A stretch of 64,000 nt of DNA from an uncultured Bacteroidales bacterium (GTDB lineage Bacteria; Bacteroidota; Bacteroidia; Bacteroidales; Muribaculaceae). Location: NCBI GenBank assembly GCA_945829225.1, contig CALZTY010000001.1, forward strand, positions 62,001 through 126,000, in the 5' to 3' direction. Within the stretch, counting starts at the first letter, position 1, and every line of letters begins with the position of its first letter. Position numbers and translations under genes: made by a program. Below, piece by piece: positions 36,707 to 46,173 of this stretch. The notes below the pieces were generated by a model that was not told where the DNA came from, searched no databases, and was given only the letters and a program-made list of their open reading frames with translations.

Positions 36707-37754
36707 CTCCGCTCCCTATTCTCAGTCGATCAAATGTGCGGAGACCGCGCAAGTAGAAGTCTATCAGTATATTGACGCGTGTGTCCCGGCGTGCCTTCAG
36801 CAAGTTGACACTCGGATGGCTCGTGTACTGTCGACGCATACGTGCAAAGTCGCGATGTGCCTTCACCACTGCTCCGGCATTGCGCCACTGCCCGCTCAAC
36901 ACAAATTTTGCCCACGCTATCGTGTCGAGTAGTCGTCGACGTAGCAACGTCGCGTCTCGGTCGCTGTCTGGCAAATTTTTGTGAAGCATCAGCAGATTGT
37001 TGCGGAAGTTGAGGTACACCTTGCGCGGATTGTTCGGTGGTAGCGAACCTCCGCCCAAGTGGTACACTCGCGCACTCGGCACCGCCCACAGGCTCTTGCC
37101 CATCAGCAAGATACGCCAGCACAGGTCTATCTCTTCCATATGCGCAAAAAATTCCGGGTCGAGTCCGCCGGCTTGCAGGTACAACTCGGTGCGCACCATC
37201 AGTGCCGCACCTGTTGCCCAGAACACCTCGCGCTCTTGGTCATACTGCCCGTGGTCTTCCTCGCACACATCGAAGATGCGACCACGGCAATACGGATAGC
37301 CATTGCGGTCGATAAAGCCGCCACACGCTCCCGCATACTCAAAGGTCGTGCTATGGCGATAACTCAGTATCTTGGGCTGGCAGCCTCCGGCTTCTTCATG
37401 CGTTTCCATAAACGTATACAAGGGCTCCAACCACCCCTCATCGGTGGCTACATCGCTGTTTAGCAACACTGTATATGGATATTGCGTCTCTTCTATCGCC
37501 TTGTTGTAGCCGCGTGCAAACCCGTGGTTGCGGTCAAAGCGTATGACCTCGACGCTCGGAAACTCGCGCGCAAGTATCTCCAACGAGTCATCTTCCGACC
37601 CGTTGTCGGCTACGATCACTCGCCCGAGGTCGCCCGGGGTAGTCGCCACTACTGCCGGCAGGTATTCGCGCAACAGGTGGCTGCCATTCCAGTTCAGTAT
37701 TATCACCGCTACTGGTGGCATGCCCGGCTGATATCTATGTGTCGTTTCGTTCAT
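36699..37754 (-). CDS. Family 2 glycosyltransferase (rhamnosyltransferase-like)
   Basis: VAVIILNWNGSHLLREYLPAV, VIVADNGSEDDS, LLNSDVATDEGWLEPL; internal ATG 37754 preferred. Confidence 0.92.
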   Translation of the reverse strand: MNETTHRYQPGMPPVAVIILNWNGSHLLREYLPAVVATTPGDLGRVIVADNGSEDDSLEILAREFPSVEVIRFDRNHGFARGYNKAIEETQYPYTVLLNSDVATDEGWLEPLYTFMETHEEAGGCQPKILSYRHSTTFEYAGACGGFIDRNGYPYCRGRIFDVCEEDHGQYDQEREVFWATGAALMVRTELYLQAGGLDPEFFAHMEEIDLCWRILLMGKSLWAVPSARVYHLGGGSLPPNNPRKVYLNFRNNLLMLHKNLPDSDRDATLLRRRLLDTIAWAKFVLSGQWRNAGAVVKAHRDFARMRRQYTSHPSVNLLKARRDTRVNILIDFYLRGLRTFDRLRIGSGDE

Positions 37755-38641
37755 TCTCTTGGTGTTACTTTGTGTTTCCAGCGCTTGTGGCTCCATAGCC
37801 ATATCGAGGGATCTCGCTTGATGGTCGTTTCAAGCATCTTGCTGTACATTGACGTGATTTCGCCCTCGGGCAGGTCGTTCGGTTTCTCGGTTATCAGACG
37901 TGTAGTGATGCGATAATGTCCGCGGCTCACCTTCTCCATATCCCAGTATATCACCGACATATCCAACTTTCGCGCCAAGGTCTCCGTGCCGGTGATGACT
38001 GCCGTCGGATGTCCCATCAGTGTGGTGATATAGCCGGGGTCGCCGTGACTCGGATGCTGGTCGCTCATGAACCCGGTGATGGATATTGTGCCCGATTTGC
38101 GCAACATCAACAAGCGCCTCAACGCGGTTTTCTTGTCGATACTCTCCGAGCCGAAGCGGCTGCGGATTGCCAACATCAGCGCGTCAAATGTCGCTGAACG
38201 CAGCGGTCGATAGATTTGCGCAAATACTATGCCGTCGCTCTGCTTCAGTCGGGTATGCAGGCTTATCGATGGTGCCCATTCCCAATTGAAGAAGTGTCCG
38301 AAGTATACCACGATACTGCGACCGCGAGCCATCAAGTCGTCGATGATTTCCGTGCCGACAAAGTCCATCCTCTCCGACATCTCCTTGTCGCTGATATGCA
38401 GTAACTTGAGTGTCTCGATGAAGTTGTCGGTGAAGTTGTGATAAAATCGGCTCTCGATGCGGCGCAATTCTCGCTTGCTTTTCTCCGGGAATGATGTTGC
38501 GAGATTGTGACGCACTACTCCCAATCGGTAGCGCACCACGCGATGCAACACCACGGCGGCGATATCGCTCAGCACATACAACACGCCCAATGGCAGATGT
38601 GCCATTGCCTTGAAAGTCGATATCATCAAGTTTGCGCTCAT
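37751..38641 (-). CDS. LpxL/HtrB-family lysophospholipid (lipid A) acyltransferase
   Basis: VVRYRLGVVRHNLATSFPEKSKRELRRIESRFYHNFTDNFIET and HFFNWEWAP motif region. Confidence 0.88.
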   Translation of the reverse strand: MSANLMISTFKAMAHLPLGVLYVLSDIAAVVLHRVVRYRLGVVRHNLATSFPEKSKRELRRIESRFYHNFTDNFIETLKLLHISDKEMSERMDFVGTEIIDDLMARGRSIVVYFGHFFNWEWAPSISLHTRLKQSDGIVFAQIYRPLRSATFDALMLAIRSRFGSESIDKKTALRRLLMLRKSGTISITGFMSDQHPSHGDPGYITTLMGHPTAVITGTETLARKLDMSVIYWDMEKVSRGHYRITTRLITEKPNDLPEGEITSMYSKMLETTIKRDPSIWLWSHKRWKHKVTPRE

Positions 38642-39957
38642 ACCATTCTGCCGATGAGGGTCTCTGTCTCGGGATTTACCGAGTCGATATGTACATTGAC
38701 TATGGTGTTGTCGGTGCTTGTCGGTGCATTGCCGACCTCCACACGCAGGTAATTGTCGGTGAAGCCTGCCATCGGCTTGTCGGCATGAGGATGTTCCATC
38801 AGCACCGGGCGCACTGTCCCCACATAGCGGCTCGCAAACTCAGCCCACTTCGCCTCGCTTAATCGCAGCATCTCGTTGGTGCGTCGATGCTTCTCTTTGG
38901 GCTCTACGGCGCAGTCCAAGTCAAGAGCCCGGGTCCCCGGTCGCTCGGAGTAGGGGAAAACATGGAGCCGCGAGATATCAAGCCCCTCGATAAAGGCTCG
39001 CGATGCTGCATATCGCTCGGCGGTCTCGCCTCGTGCGCCTACTATCAGGTCGACTCCGATGAAGGCGTCGGGTATGCTCGTGCGTATGCGCTCGATTTTT
39101 GAGGCAAATAGTGCCGTATCATAGTGGCGGTGCATCAATCTCAGCACTTCGTCATTGCCCGATTGCAAGGGTATGTGGAAGTGTGGCATAAATGCTCGCG
39201 ACCCGGCGCAGAAGTCGATGATTTCGTCGGTGAGCAGGTTTGGCTCTATCGACGAAATGCGATAGCGCAGTATGCCCTCGACCTTGTCCAGTTCGCGGAT
39301 TAGGTCCAGGAAGTTATCTTCGCGCCCCTTGCCGAAGTCACCGATATTCACCCCGGTGATGACGATCTCGCGTCCACCGGCTGCCGCTGCCTCCTCGGCT
39401 TGTGTCACTAATTGCTCGATTGTGCCCGACCGCGACCGCCCCCGTGCCATCGGGATTGTGCAGTAAGTGCACCAATAGTCACAGCCGTCTTGTACTTTCA
39501 AAAAATATCGTGTGCGGTCGCCTCGCGAGCACGACGGACGGAAGGTGGTGATATCTCTCCACTCGCTCACCGCCTTGATGGGAGCGCGCTCGCTGATATA
39601 GCGGTCAATGAAGGTCAGCAAGTCGGCTTTGTGCTCGGCGCCGGCTACTACCACCACACCGGGCAACGATGACACCTCGTCGCTCTTGAGTTGCGCATAG
39701 CAACCGGTGACGATTATCGCCGCCTCGGGGTAGCGCTTGTAGTACGATCTTATCGCTTGTCGGCACTTCTTGTCGGCTTCCTCGGTTACGCTGCAGGTGT
39801 TGACAACTACCAAGTCGGGCGTCTCGCCTCCCGACACTCGTCGCACTCCGCGCTCTGCCAATTGGCTCGCTATGGTCGATGTCTCGGCAAAATTCAACTT
39901 GCACCCGAAGGTATGATACAAGGCTTTCAACCCACTGAATATGTTGGTGTCTATCAT
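38638..39957 (-). CDS. mtaB: tRNA t6A37 methylthiotransferase (radical SAM)
   Basis: UPF0004 domain (TFGCKLNFAETS, VVNTCSVTEEADKKCRQAIR), CDYWCTYCTIPMARGRSRS radical SAM cluster, TRAM-like C-terminus. Confidence 0.93.
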   Translation of the reverse strand: MIDTNIFSGLKALYHTFGCKLNFAETSTIASQLAERGVRRVSGGETPDLVVVNTCSVTEEADKKCRQAIRSYYKRYPEAAIIVTGCYAQLKSDEVSSLPGVVVVAGAEHKADLLTFIDRYISERAPIKAVSEWRDITTFRPSCSRGDRTRYFLKVQDGCDYWCTYCTIPMARGRSRSGTIEQLVTQAEEAAAAGGREIVITGVNIGDFGKGREDNFLDLIRELDKVEGILRYRISSIEPNLLTDEIIDFCAGSRAFMPHFHIPLQSGNDEVLRLMHRHYDTALFASKIERIRTSIPDAFIGVDLIVGARGETAERYAASRAFIEGLDISRLHVFPYSERPGTRALDLDCAVEPKEKHRRTNEMLRLSEAKWAEFASRYVGTVRPVLMEHPHADKPMAGFTDNYLRVEVGNAPTSTDNTIVNVHIDSVNPETETLIGRMV

Positions 39958-41087
39958 TTGCCGGGTGTATATTTGTTAATAATCGCGGCGATGTCGTGGG
40001 CGTCTTGCACCGACGTGCATCGCGATATGGGGAGCGATACCACTTCGTCGGCTATCCTCTCGGTGATGGGCAACGACAGTCCGCCCAAGGTCGAGGCATA
40101 GCAAGGTTGCTTGTGCGGTGGTGTGGCATAGTGCACATCTGTACCCACGCCCTGCTCGGCGAGATATGCCCTGAAGGACTCGCGATTGGAGGTCCTTACC
40201 ACATATTGGTGCCATACCATATCTCCGGATTCGCTGTAAAGTGGCTTGCTAATAGCGTCGTTGTTTATCTCTCGCTCGTAGATAGCGGCAAGGCTTGCTC
40301 TGTGAGCGATTTCATCGTCGATATGTGCCAATTTGGTTGACAATATCGCCGCTTGGATAGGGTCGAGGCGGCTGTTCAAACCTATGTATATGTTGTGGTA
40401 GCGGCGGTCGCTGCCATAGTTGGCAAGTGCTCGCACTGTCGCGGCTAATTGCTCGTCGTCGGTGGTCACTGCACCGGCATCGCCCAGCGCGCCTATATTC
40501 TTGGTTGGATAGAAACTGAAGGCTGCGGCATCGCCCAAGGCTCCGGTTGTCTTGCCGTTGAATGTCGACCGTGCGCCTATTGCTTGGGCATTGTCTTCTA
40601 TCAGTAACAAGCCATGGCGACGTGTCACGTCTACCATTTCGCTGTCGTGGCAGGCTCGCCCATACAGATGCACGGTCATCACGGCTCGCGTGCGCTCGCT
40701 GATTGCAGCCTCGATGAGCCGGCTATCGAGGTTGAGGGTGTCGTCGCTTGGCTCCACAAGCACCGGACTCAAGCCGTTGTCGCTCACTGCCAATATCGAG
40801 GCTATATAGGTGTTGGCGGGAACGATGACTTCATCGCCGGGGGCGAGGTGTCCCATCTCGATGTATGCCCTGAATATCAGGCGCAACGCATCTAATCCGT
40901 TGGCTACGCCCACTGCACACTGCACACCGGTCGCCGCGGCAAGGCGCTGCTCGAAGGCTTCGACTTCCGTCCCGCCGATATAGCGTCCCGAGTCTATCAC
41001 TCGCAGCACCGCCGCCTTGAGTTCTTCCTCATAGGCTGCCGTGCTCGCTTTAAGGTCCAAAAACGGATATTTAATCTGCTCGCCCAT
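39954..41087 (-). CDS. DegT/DnrJ/EryC1/StrS-family sugar aminotransferase (FdtB-like)
   Basis: YPFLDLKASTAAYEEELKAAVLRVIDSGRYIGGTEVEAFE; FSFYPTKNIGALGDAGAV PLP lysine region. Confidence 0.93.
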   Translation of the reverse strand: MGEQIKYPFLDLKASTAAYEEELKAAVLRVIDSGRYIGGTEVEAFEQRLAAATGVQCAVGVANGLDALRLIFRAYIEMGHLAPGDEVIVPANTYIASILAVSDNGLSPVLVEPSDDTLNLDSRLIEAAISERTRAVMTVHLYGRACHDSEMVDVTRRHGLLLIEDNAQAIGARSTFNGKTTGALGDAAAFSFYPTKNIGALGDAGAVTTDDEQLAATVRALANYGSDRRYHNIYIGLNSRLDPIQAAILSTKLAHIDDEIAHRASLAAIYEREINNDAISKPLYSESGDMVWHQYVVRTSNRESFRAYLAEQGVGTDVHYATPPHKQPCYASTLGGLSLPITERIADEVVSLPISRCTSVQDAHDIAAIINKYTPGK

Positions 41088-41529
41088 CTTTGCACAGTTT
41101 GATGAATATGTCGTAGTCGCGAACATAATCAGCCTCGGAGAAACGCTCCGATGTCAGTACCAAGGCTACCGAGCCTCCCGAGAAGTTGTCCAAGGTGCGC
41201 CACAAGCCCCGAGGTATATACAGCCCGCGATAGGGGCGGTTGAGCGAGAAGCGTCGCTTCTCCTTCCCATCATCGATGACCACGTCAAAACTCCCCGTCA
41301 GGGCGACGATTATTTCTCTCGCCATATGGTGTGAGTGCCCCCCGCGGTCGGTATCGGCAGGCACGTCATACAGGTAGAATACTCGACGGATGTCAAAAGG
41401 CGCGTTGCCACCGTTCTCGGCAACGGTGAGCGACCCATTGGCATGTCGCTCGCGTGGCAACTCGATGATGCGGCAGTCGTCGACTGTCGACACTCCGTGT
41501 GCTCCGATGATATATTCACTTGTCGACAT
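41071..41529 (-). CDS. FdtA/QdtA-like sugar 3,4-ketoisomerase (WxcM-like cupin), copy 1
   Basis: RRVFYLYDVPADTDRGGHSHHMAREIIVALTGSFDVVIDDG..RGLYIPRGLWRTLDNFSGGSVALVLTSERFSEADYVRDYDIF. Confidence 0.85.
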   Translation of the reverse strand: MSTSEYIIGAHGVSTVDDCRIIELPRERHANGSLTVAENGGNAPFDIRRVFYLYDVPADTDRGGHSHHMAREIIVALTGSFDVVIDDGKEKRRFSLNRPYRGLYIPRGLWRTLDNFSGGSVALVLTSERFSEADYVRDYDIFIKLCKDGRAD

Positions 41530-41917
41530 ATTCCTTATATTCTTGATAATCTGCAATATACTCCTCGGCATCATAGGGCGATGATGCAAGCACCATCGCC
41601 ACGGCATTGGTCGAGAAGTTGTCTATGCGACGCCATGTGCCCGGCTCTACCACCAATCCGTAGTCGCTGCGGCACAGGTGTCGGGTCGTTTGCTCTCTTC
41701 CGTTGTCGAGGTGCACGTCCATGCTGCCGCTCATCGCCACTATCATCTCGGTGGTGTGGCGCAAGGCTCGCCCGTATCGCTCGCGTCCTGCCGGTATATC
41801 ATATATCCAATAGACGCGCTCGATTTCGAAGGGGCACACCCCCACGGCTCCGTGCTCGATGAATGACAGGTTGCCGCGAGCATCCTCGATCTTGGGTATC
41901 TTGATTAATTCGCTCAT
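41516..41917 (-). CDS. FdtA/QdtA-like sugar 3,4-ketoisomerase (WxcM-like cupin), copy 2
   Basis: IPKIEDARGNLSFIEHGAVGVCPFEIERVYWIYDIPAGRERYGRALRHTTEMIVAMSGSMDVHLDNG..SPYDAEEYIADYQEY. Confidence 0.85.
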   Translation of the reverse strand: MSELIKIPKIEDARGNLSFIEHGAVGVCPFEIERVYWIYDIPAGRERYGRALRHTTEMIVAMSGSMDVHLDNGREQTTRHLCRSDYGLVVEPGTWRRIDNFSTNAVAMVLASSPYDAEEYIADYQEYKEYVDK

Positions 41918-43179
41918 AGCAGATACAGGGGCTGGCAGCGTACCAAATAGTTGCGAGCGGTCTCCCATGGAATGTATAGGGTAGAGTCGTTGGGCTGTAG
42001 GGGCACCGGGCGTTCATTCAAGTCGACTCGCATGTAATACTTGCCCGACTCTTTGGCGCGGAACAAGATGAACTGCACGTTTGCCGACATCGGCACGATA
42101 TTGAAGTCACACCAGTTGAGCCCGACGGTGTCAAAGTAGTTGGTCATGTAGTAGCACCCCTTGAGATGTATCAGCGACAACAAGGGCATCAAGGTCTCGG
42201 CATGTCCCCAGCGCAGGTGGGCGACTGTGGCATCAGTGCCCTCGATAAAGGCATCGGTGGTGGCGATGATGTCGCGCAACAGGGGTACTGCCACATCTTG
42301 CGGCACCACTGACACCGTGCTGCCGGCGCGCTGAAGGTATTGACGCAGATTGAAGCACGACCACAGCGCGTTGTATTCCTCCTTGCTCATGAAGCGTGTT
42401 GCCTCGGGGTCTATGCCTATGGCACGGCAGCCGGCGATGACATAGTACTCGGTGATTGCCAATTCGCGAGCCTCGGCTTCGTCGGCAAAGGGGTAGCGCT
42501 CGCCCAATGCCTTGCGTATCACCCCGGTGGGGCACATCTGCTCGAAATAGGCATCGTAGGTGGGCTTCCACACATACTCGCGACGGAAGTTGAGGTATTC
42601 CTCGTCGATATCAAAGGGGCGCATCAGCGGGTTGTTGACCCTGCCGGTCGATGTAGCGACGTTGATGCGGTTGTTCAGTCGGTCAATTTGGTGCAAGAAA
42701 CTGTACATGCTCATCATGGCGCGTGGCGAGTACGACGACAATGCCTTGACCGTGCAGCCATCGGTGAACACCTCGCCCAGGTTGTACATCATGCGCGAGG
42801 CGATGGCGCGTTGCTCGGCGATGCCCAGCGAGTCGAGCGCTCCCCATTGGTTGGTGCTCCGCTCGATGACCAAGTCGTTCAGTCGTGCCAATTGACGCCC
42901 CACGGCAGTGATGGTGCCCAGCGAGTCGGCGCGTTGCAGGGCCTTCTTGAGTTTGAGGCTGTTGGCACTCGATGCCGGATAGCGCGAGCCGTGACGACCT
43001 ACATGGTTGATAAACACAGGGGTCAACGAGTCGGGAAATACTGCCGGATTGACCTCGGTGGGGTATGGTGTTAATGAGCCCTCGCATTGGCGTACACTGT
43101 AATTGGTCGCCATCGGGTCGGCTGCCTTGGCGCTCAGCGCCAAGATTATTATCAATGCCGAAAAAATCTTCTTGCCCAT
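41914..43179 (-). CDS. Secreted histidine acid phosphatase, MINPP-like
   Basis: Signal peptide (KIFSALIIILALSAKAAD); VGRHGSRYPASS (RHGxRxP) and LRWGHAETLMPL (HAE). Confidence 0.82.
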   Translation of the reverse strand: MGKKIFSALIIILALSAKAADPMATNYSVRQCEGSLTPYPTEVNPAVFPDSLTPVFINHVGRHGSRYPASSANSLKLKKALQRADSLGTITAVGRQLARLNDLVIERSTNQWGALDSLGIAEQRAIASRMMYNLGEVFTDGCTVKALSSYSPRAMMSMYSFLHQIDRLNNRINVATSTGRVNNPLMRPFDIDEEYLNFRREYVWKPTYDAYFEQMCPTGVIRKALGERYPFADEAEARELAITEYYVIAGCRAIGIDPEATRFMSKEEYNALWSCFNLRQYLQRAGSTVSVVPQDVAVPLLRDIIATTDAFIEGTDATVAHLRWGHAETLMPLLSLIHLKGCYYMTNYFDTVGLNWCDFNIVPMSANVQFILFRAKESGKYYMRVDLNERPVPLQPNDSTLYIPWETARNYLVRCQPLYLL

Positions 43180-43241
43180 ATTAATTATATTGTCTATATT
43201 TGTCAACAAATTTAGCAATTATTTTTTATACATATATTATT

Positions 43242-43484
43242 GTGGAAGAAAAAAGCGACATACAAGCACAAATTGAGGCACTGGATGCGGTGATTGCTCG
43301 TGAGGCGACAGCCGAGGCTTACTATCAGCGTGGTCGCCTCCACTGGCGGGCGGGCAATCGTGGCGCCGCCATAAGCGATTACAACCGCGCCGTGGCGCTC
43401 GACCCGGACTCGCCGGCTGCCGAAGCACTCAAACTGTGCAACGAGATTATGGACTTCTACAACACCGACTTGTACAATCCTTAA
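43242..43484 (+). CDS. Small TPR-repeat protein, probable GTG start
   Basis: EAYYQRGRLHWRAGNRGAAISDYNRAVALDPDSPAAEALKL is a TPR; TATATTTG -7 element at 43195-43202 and GTG at 43242 in frame. Confidence 0.6.
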   Translation: MEEKSDIQAQIEALDAVIAREATAEAYYQRGRLHWRAGNRGAAISDYNRAVALDPDSPAAEALKLCNEIMDFYNTDLYNP

Positions 43485-44641
43485 TCCTTCAACAACTCCA
43501 GGAACGACTCCATGTCGTTGATGCAGGTGTCGTCGCCCGAGCAGCGTGGCAGGTCCTTGGCGATGACTATGGCATCGGCAATCGCCTCGGGGGTGAAGTC
43601 CTCGGCTATGACGGCATTGGGACGCGACATCAATTGCTCGCGCGCGCCGGTGAAGTCGGTAGCCACGATGGGTGCCTCGAATATCTTCGCCTCGGCGATG
43701 GTGATGCAGTAGCCCTCGTGGAGCGATGGCTGCAGATACAGGTCGGCTTGAGCCATATAGGGGTAGGGGTTGATCTGCGAGCCGTAGAAGCGCACCATAT
43801 CATCGATGCCCGACTCCACCGCCTGGCGGCGACAGTCGTACTCGGTGCGTCCGCCACCCACGATATGCAACACTGCCGTGATGCCCATCGCACGCAGGCG
43901 TGCAATGGCGGCAATTGCCAGTGAGTGACCCTTCTCGGGGTTGAGTCGTCCCACGGTGACGATGTTGAGGGCACCCTCGACGCGTCGGAATGTGCTGGGA
44001 CGCAAGGCATCTTGCTTGACCACCTCGGGCGAGATGATGTTGCGGAAGGTCACCGTCTTGTCGGTGAGTTCGGGGAAGCGCTCGTTGAAGATACGGCGCC
44101 CGGTCTCCGAGACTATAAAGATGCGGTCGGCACTTGCCATAGTGTCCTTGATGGCTCGCGAGGAGTTGAAGCACTTGGACACGTCAAAGTGTATCCACAT
44201 GGCGCGGCGGCGAGCCTTGATGTGGTGGCTCACATAATAGTCGAGATACTCGTGAGGCGAGGCATAGTTGACGGCGAGGTCAAATTCCATGCCCAGGGCG
44301 TCGTCGTTGCGCAACAAGTAGTGCGAGATAATCGACTTGTCGCCCTTGAGTTTGGACCGTACCCATGCGATAAAGCGCGGTATGGCACCGGCACGCAGGC
44401 GCAACAGGTCGTGGATAGTGCGCTTGATAGGATGCTCGATGAACGCGGCATTATTGAACAACGGGTCGATGGTGTGCAGGTGGATCCACTCTGGCAAATA
44501 ACGGATAAAGCCACCCTCGGGTACGAAGAATGCAACGTGTACCTCGAGGTCGTCGTGGGGTAGGGCATTGAGCATGCCCAGGAAGGCTTTCTCAACGCCG
44601 CCGACGTTCATGCGATGGAGAGTAAAGAGTATCTTTTTCAT
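43481..44641 (-). CDS. Glycosyltransferase family 4
   Basis: NIVTVGRLNPEKGHSLAIAAI, LYLQPSLHEGYCITIAEAKIFEAPIVATDFTG. Confidence 0.93.
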   Translation of the reverse strand: MKKILFTLHRMNVGGVEKAFLGMLNALPHDDLEVHVAFFVPEGGFIRYLPEWIHLHTIDPLFNNAAFIEHPIKRTIHDLLRLRAGAIPRFIAWVRSKLKGDKSIISHYLLRNDDALGMEFDLAVNYASPHEYLDYYVSHHIKARRRAMWIHFDVSKCFNSSRAIKDTMASADRIFIVSETGRRIFNERFPELTDKTVTFRNIISPEVVKQDALRPSTFRRVEGALNIVTVGRLNPEKGHSLAIAAIARLRAMGITAVLHIVGGGRTEYDCRRQAVESGIDDMVRFYGSQINPYPYMAQADLYLQPSLHEGYCITIAEAKIFEAPIVATDFTGAREQLMSRPNAVIAEDFTPEAIADAIVIAKDLPRCSGDDTCINDMESFLELLKD

Positions 44642-46173
44642 TGTACGGGCGTATGTTTCTTGATTTTGAGGCGAACGAGAATTTCATGACGAGTGTCGCT
44701 GTCGATAGCCAATTTCCATGCCAGGGAGCCCATAACTATGGATGATACGGCAGTGACGGTCAACAGGTGGAGCCAAGAGGCGCCGAGACACATTGAGGCG
44801 ATGTAGGCGATGACGGCAGCCGGGGCAACGATAGCCGCCGGGGTGATGACACCCTTGACGAAGAAGCGCCAAGGCGCGTATTGGGGCATCTGTCGCTTGA
44901 GGATGATGCTCACGGTGGCAATGAGGATGAGCATCACGACGATATGGACGGCATATACCACCCAAGGGCGGTGAGTGAGCCATAGCAAGCCCCACATGGA
45001 GGGTATCTCGAGCAGATAAATGATGCCTGTGATGATGCTCATGCGGGCGATGCGTCCGGTGGCATGGATGCCGCAGTTGATGGTGAAGATGACCAACTCG
45101 GCAGCCGCCGCAATGATAGTGAGGCGGCAGAAGGTGGCTGTGTAGGCAGGTACCTCGACCAGCCAGATGCCCAGCAGGAAGTCCATGCAGATGATTGCCG
45201 GCACGGCTATCAGCGACACCATCAACAGCGAGTATTTGGCGCAGTTAGCCATCAGACGTTGCATATATGCGAGGTTCTCGCCGGCATATTGCTGAATAAT
45301 CTGCGGGCGGAATGCCGACAATATAGTGGTGCCGAATTGAGTAATGGCTCCGCTGACGGTGAGGTTGAGACCTACGGCGGCATTGAGAGCCGCGCCACCG
45401 AAGCGGTTGAGAATGTAAGGGATACTCTGCAGGCGCAGGCTGTAGCAGAGGTTGCCGAAGATATCGCTTGCCGAGAAGCCGAGGATGCCCTTGATGACAT
45501 CGCGAGGCACGCGCCCGGAGATGCGACATTCGGCAAACTTGTTGCGTGCGAACAGGATATATGCGAGCATGGTGACAGCCGAGACGGCGAGCATGAGCCA
45601 AGCATACAAGATGAGGGTATCCCACGAGCCGGCTAACGCCAAGGAGAGGGCTACACCCAACTTGAGGATAGTGCTGACGAGGGTGATGACCGCCAAGGCG
45701 TCCATGCGCTCGTGGGCGATAATCGCCGCCATATAAGGCACTTGCACTATGGTGCACATACAGGCGAGGAGCGAGAGTTGGAAGGCATAATTGGCGGCAT
45801 ACATACGCGCCGGGTCGATGACCAAGCGCTCATTGACCAGCCACAAGCCGATAGTCTCGCCGGCGATGAGTACCAACAGGGCTATGCCACAGTGTATGAG
45901 AAAGGAGGCTCCGAAGGTGTTGTGGAGGCGGCTGTCGTTGCCGCGGCCCATCTCGTAGTTGAGGAAGCGTTGAGTGGCACCAGCCATGGTGCCGTTGAGG
46001 AAGGCAAAAATGGTGACGATGCTCCCGACGACATTGTAGATGCCGAAATTGTCAACACCGAGCATCTCCAGGACCACTCGCGAGGTGTAAAGCGAGATGC
46101 CTATGGTGAGCAACATCCTCACATATAGGAAAGCGGAGTTGCGGGCGATGCGTCGGTCGTTGGCAGTTGTCAT
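44638..46173 (-). CDS. Polysaccharide flippase (Wzx/MATE-like)
   Basis: SAFLYVRMLLTIGISLYTSRVVLEMLGVDNFGIYNVVGSIVTIFAFLNGTMAGATQRFLNYE; multiple transmembrane segments. Confidence 0.92.
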   Translation of the reverse strand: MTTANDRRIARNSAFLYVRMLLTIGISLYTSRVVLEMLGVDNFGIYNVVGSIVTIFAFLNGTMAGATQRFLNYEMGRGNDSRLHNTFGASFLIHCGIALLVLIAGETIGLWLVNERLVIDPARMYAANYAFQLSLLACMCTIVQVPYMAAIIAHERMDALAVITLVSTILKLGVALSLALAGSWDTLILYAWLMLAVSAVTMLAYILFARNKFAECRISGRVPRDVIKGILGFSASDIFGNLCYSLRLQSIPYILNRFGGAALNAAVGLNLTVSGAITQFGTTILSAFRPQIIQQYAGENLAYMQRLMANCAKYSLLMVSLIAVPAIICMDFLLGIWLVEVPAYTATFCRLTIIAAAAELVIFTINCGIHATGRIARMSIITGIIYLLEIPSMWGLLWLTHRPWVVYAVHIVVMLILIATVSIILKRQMPQYAPWRFFVKGVITPAAIVAPAAVIAYIASMCLGASWLHLLTVTAVSSIVMGSLAWKLAIDSDTRHEILVRLKIKKHTPVQ

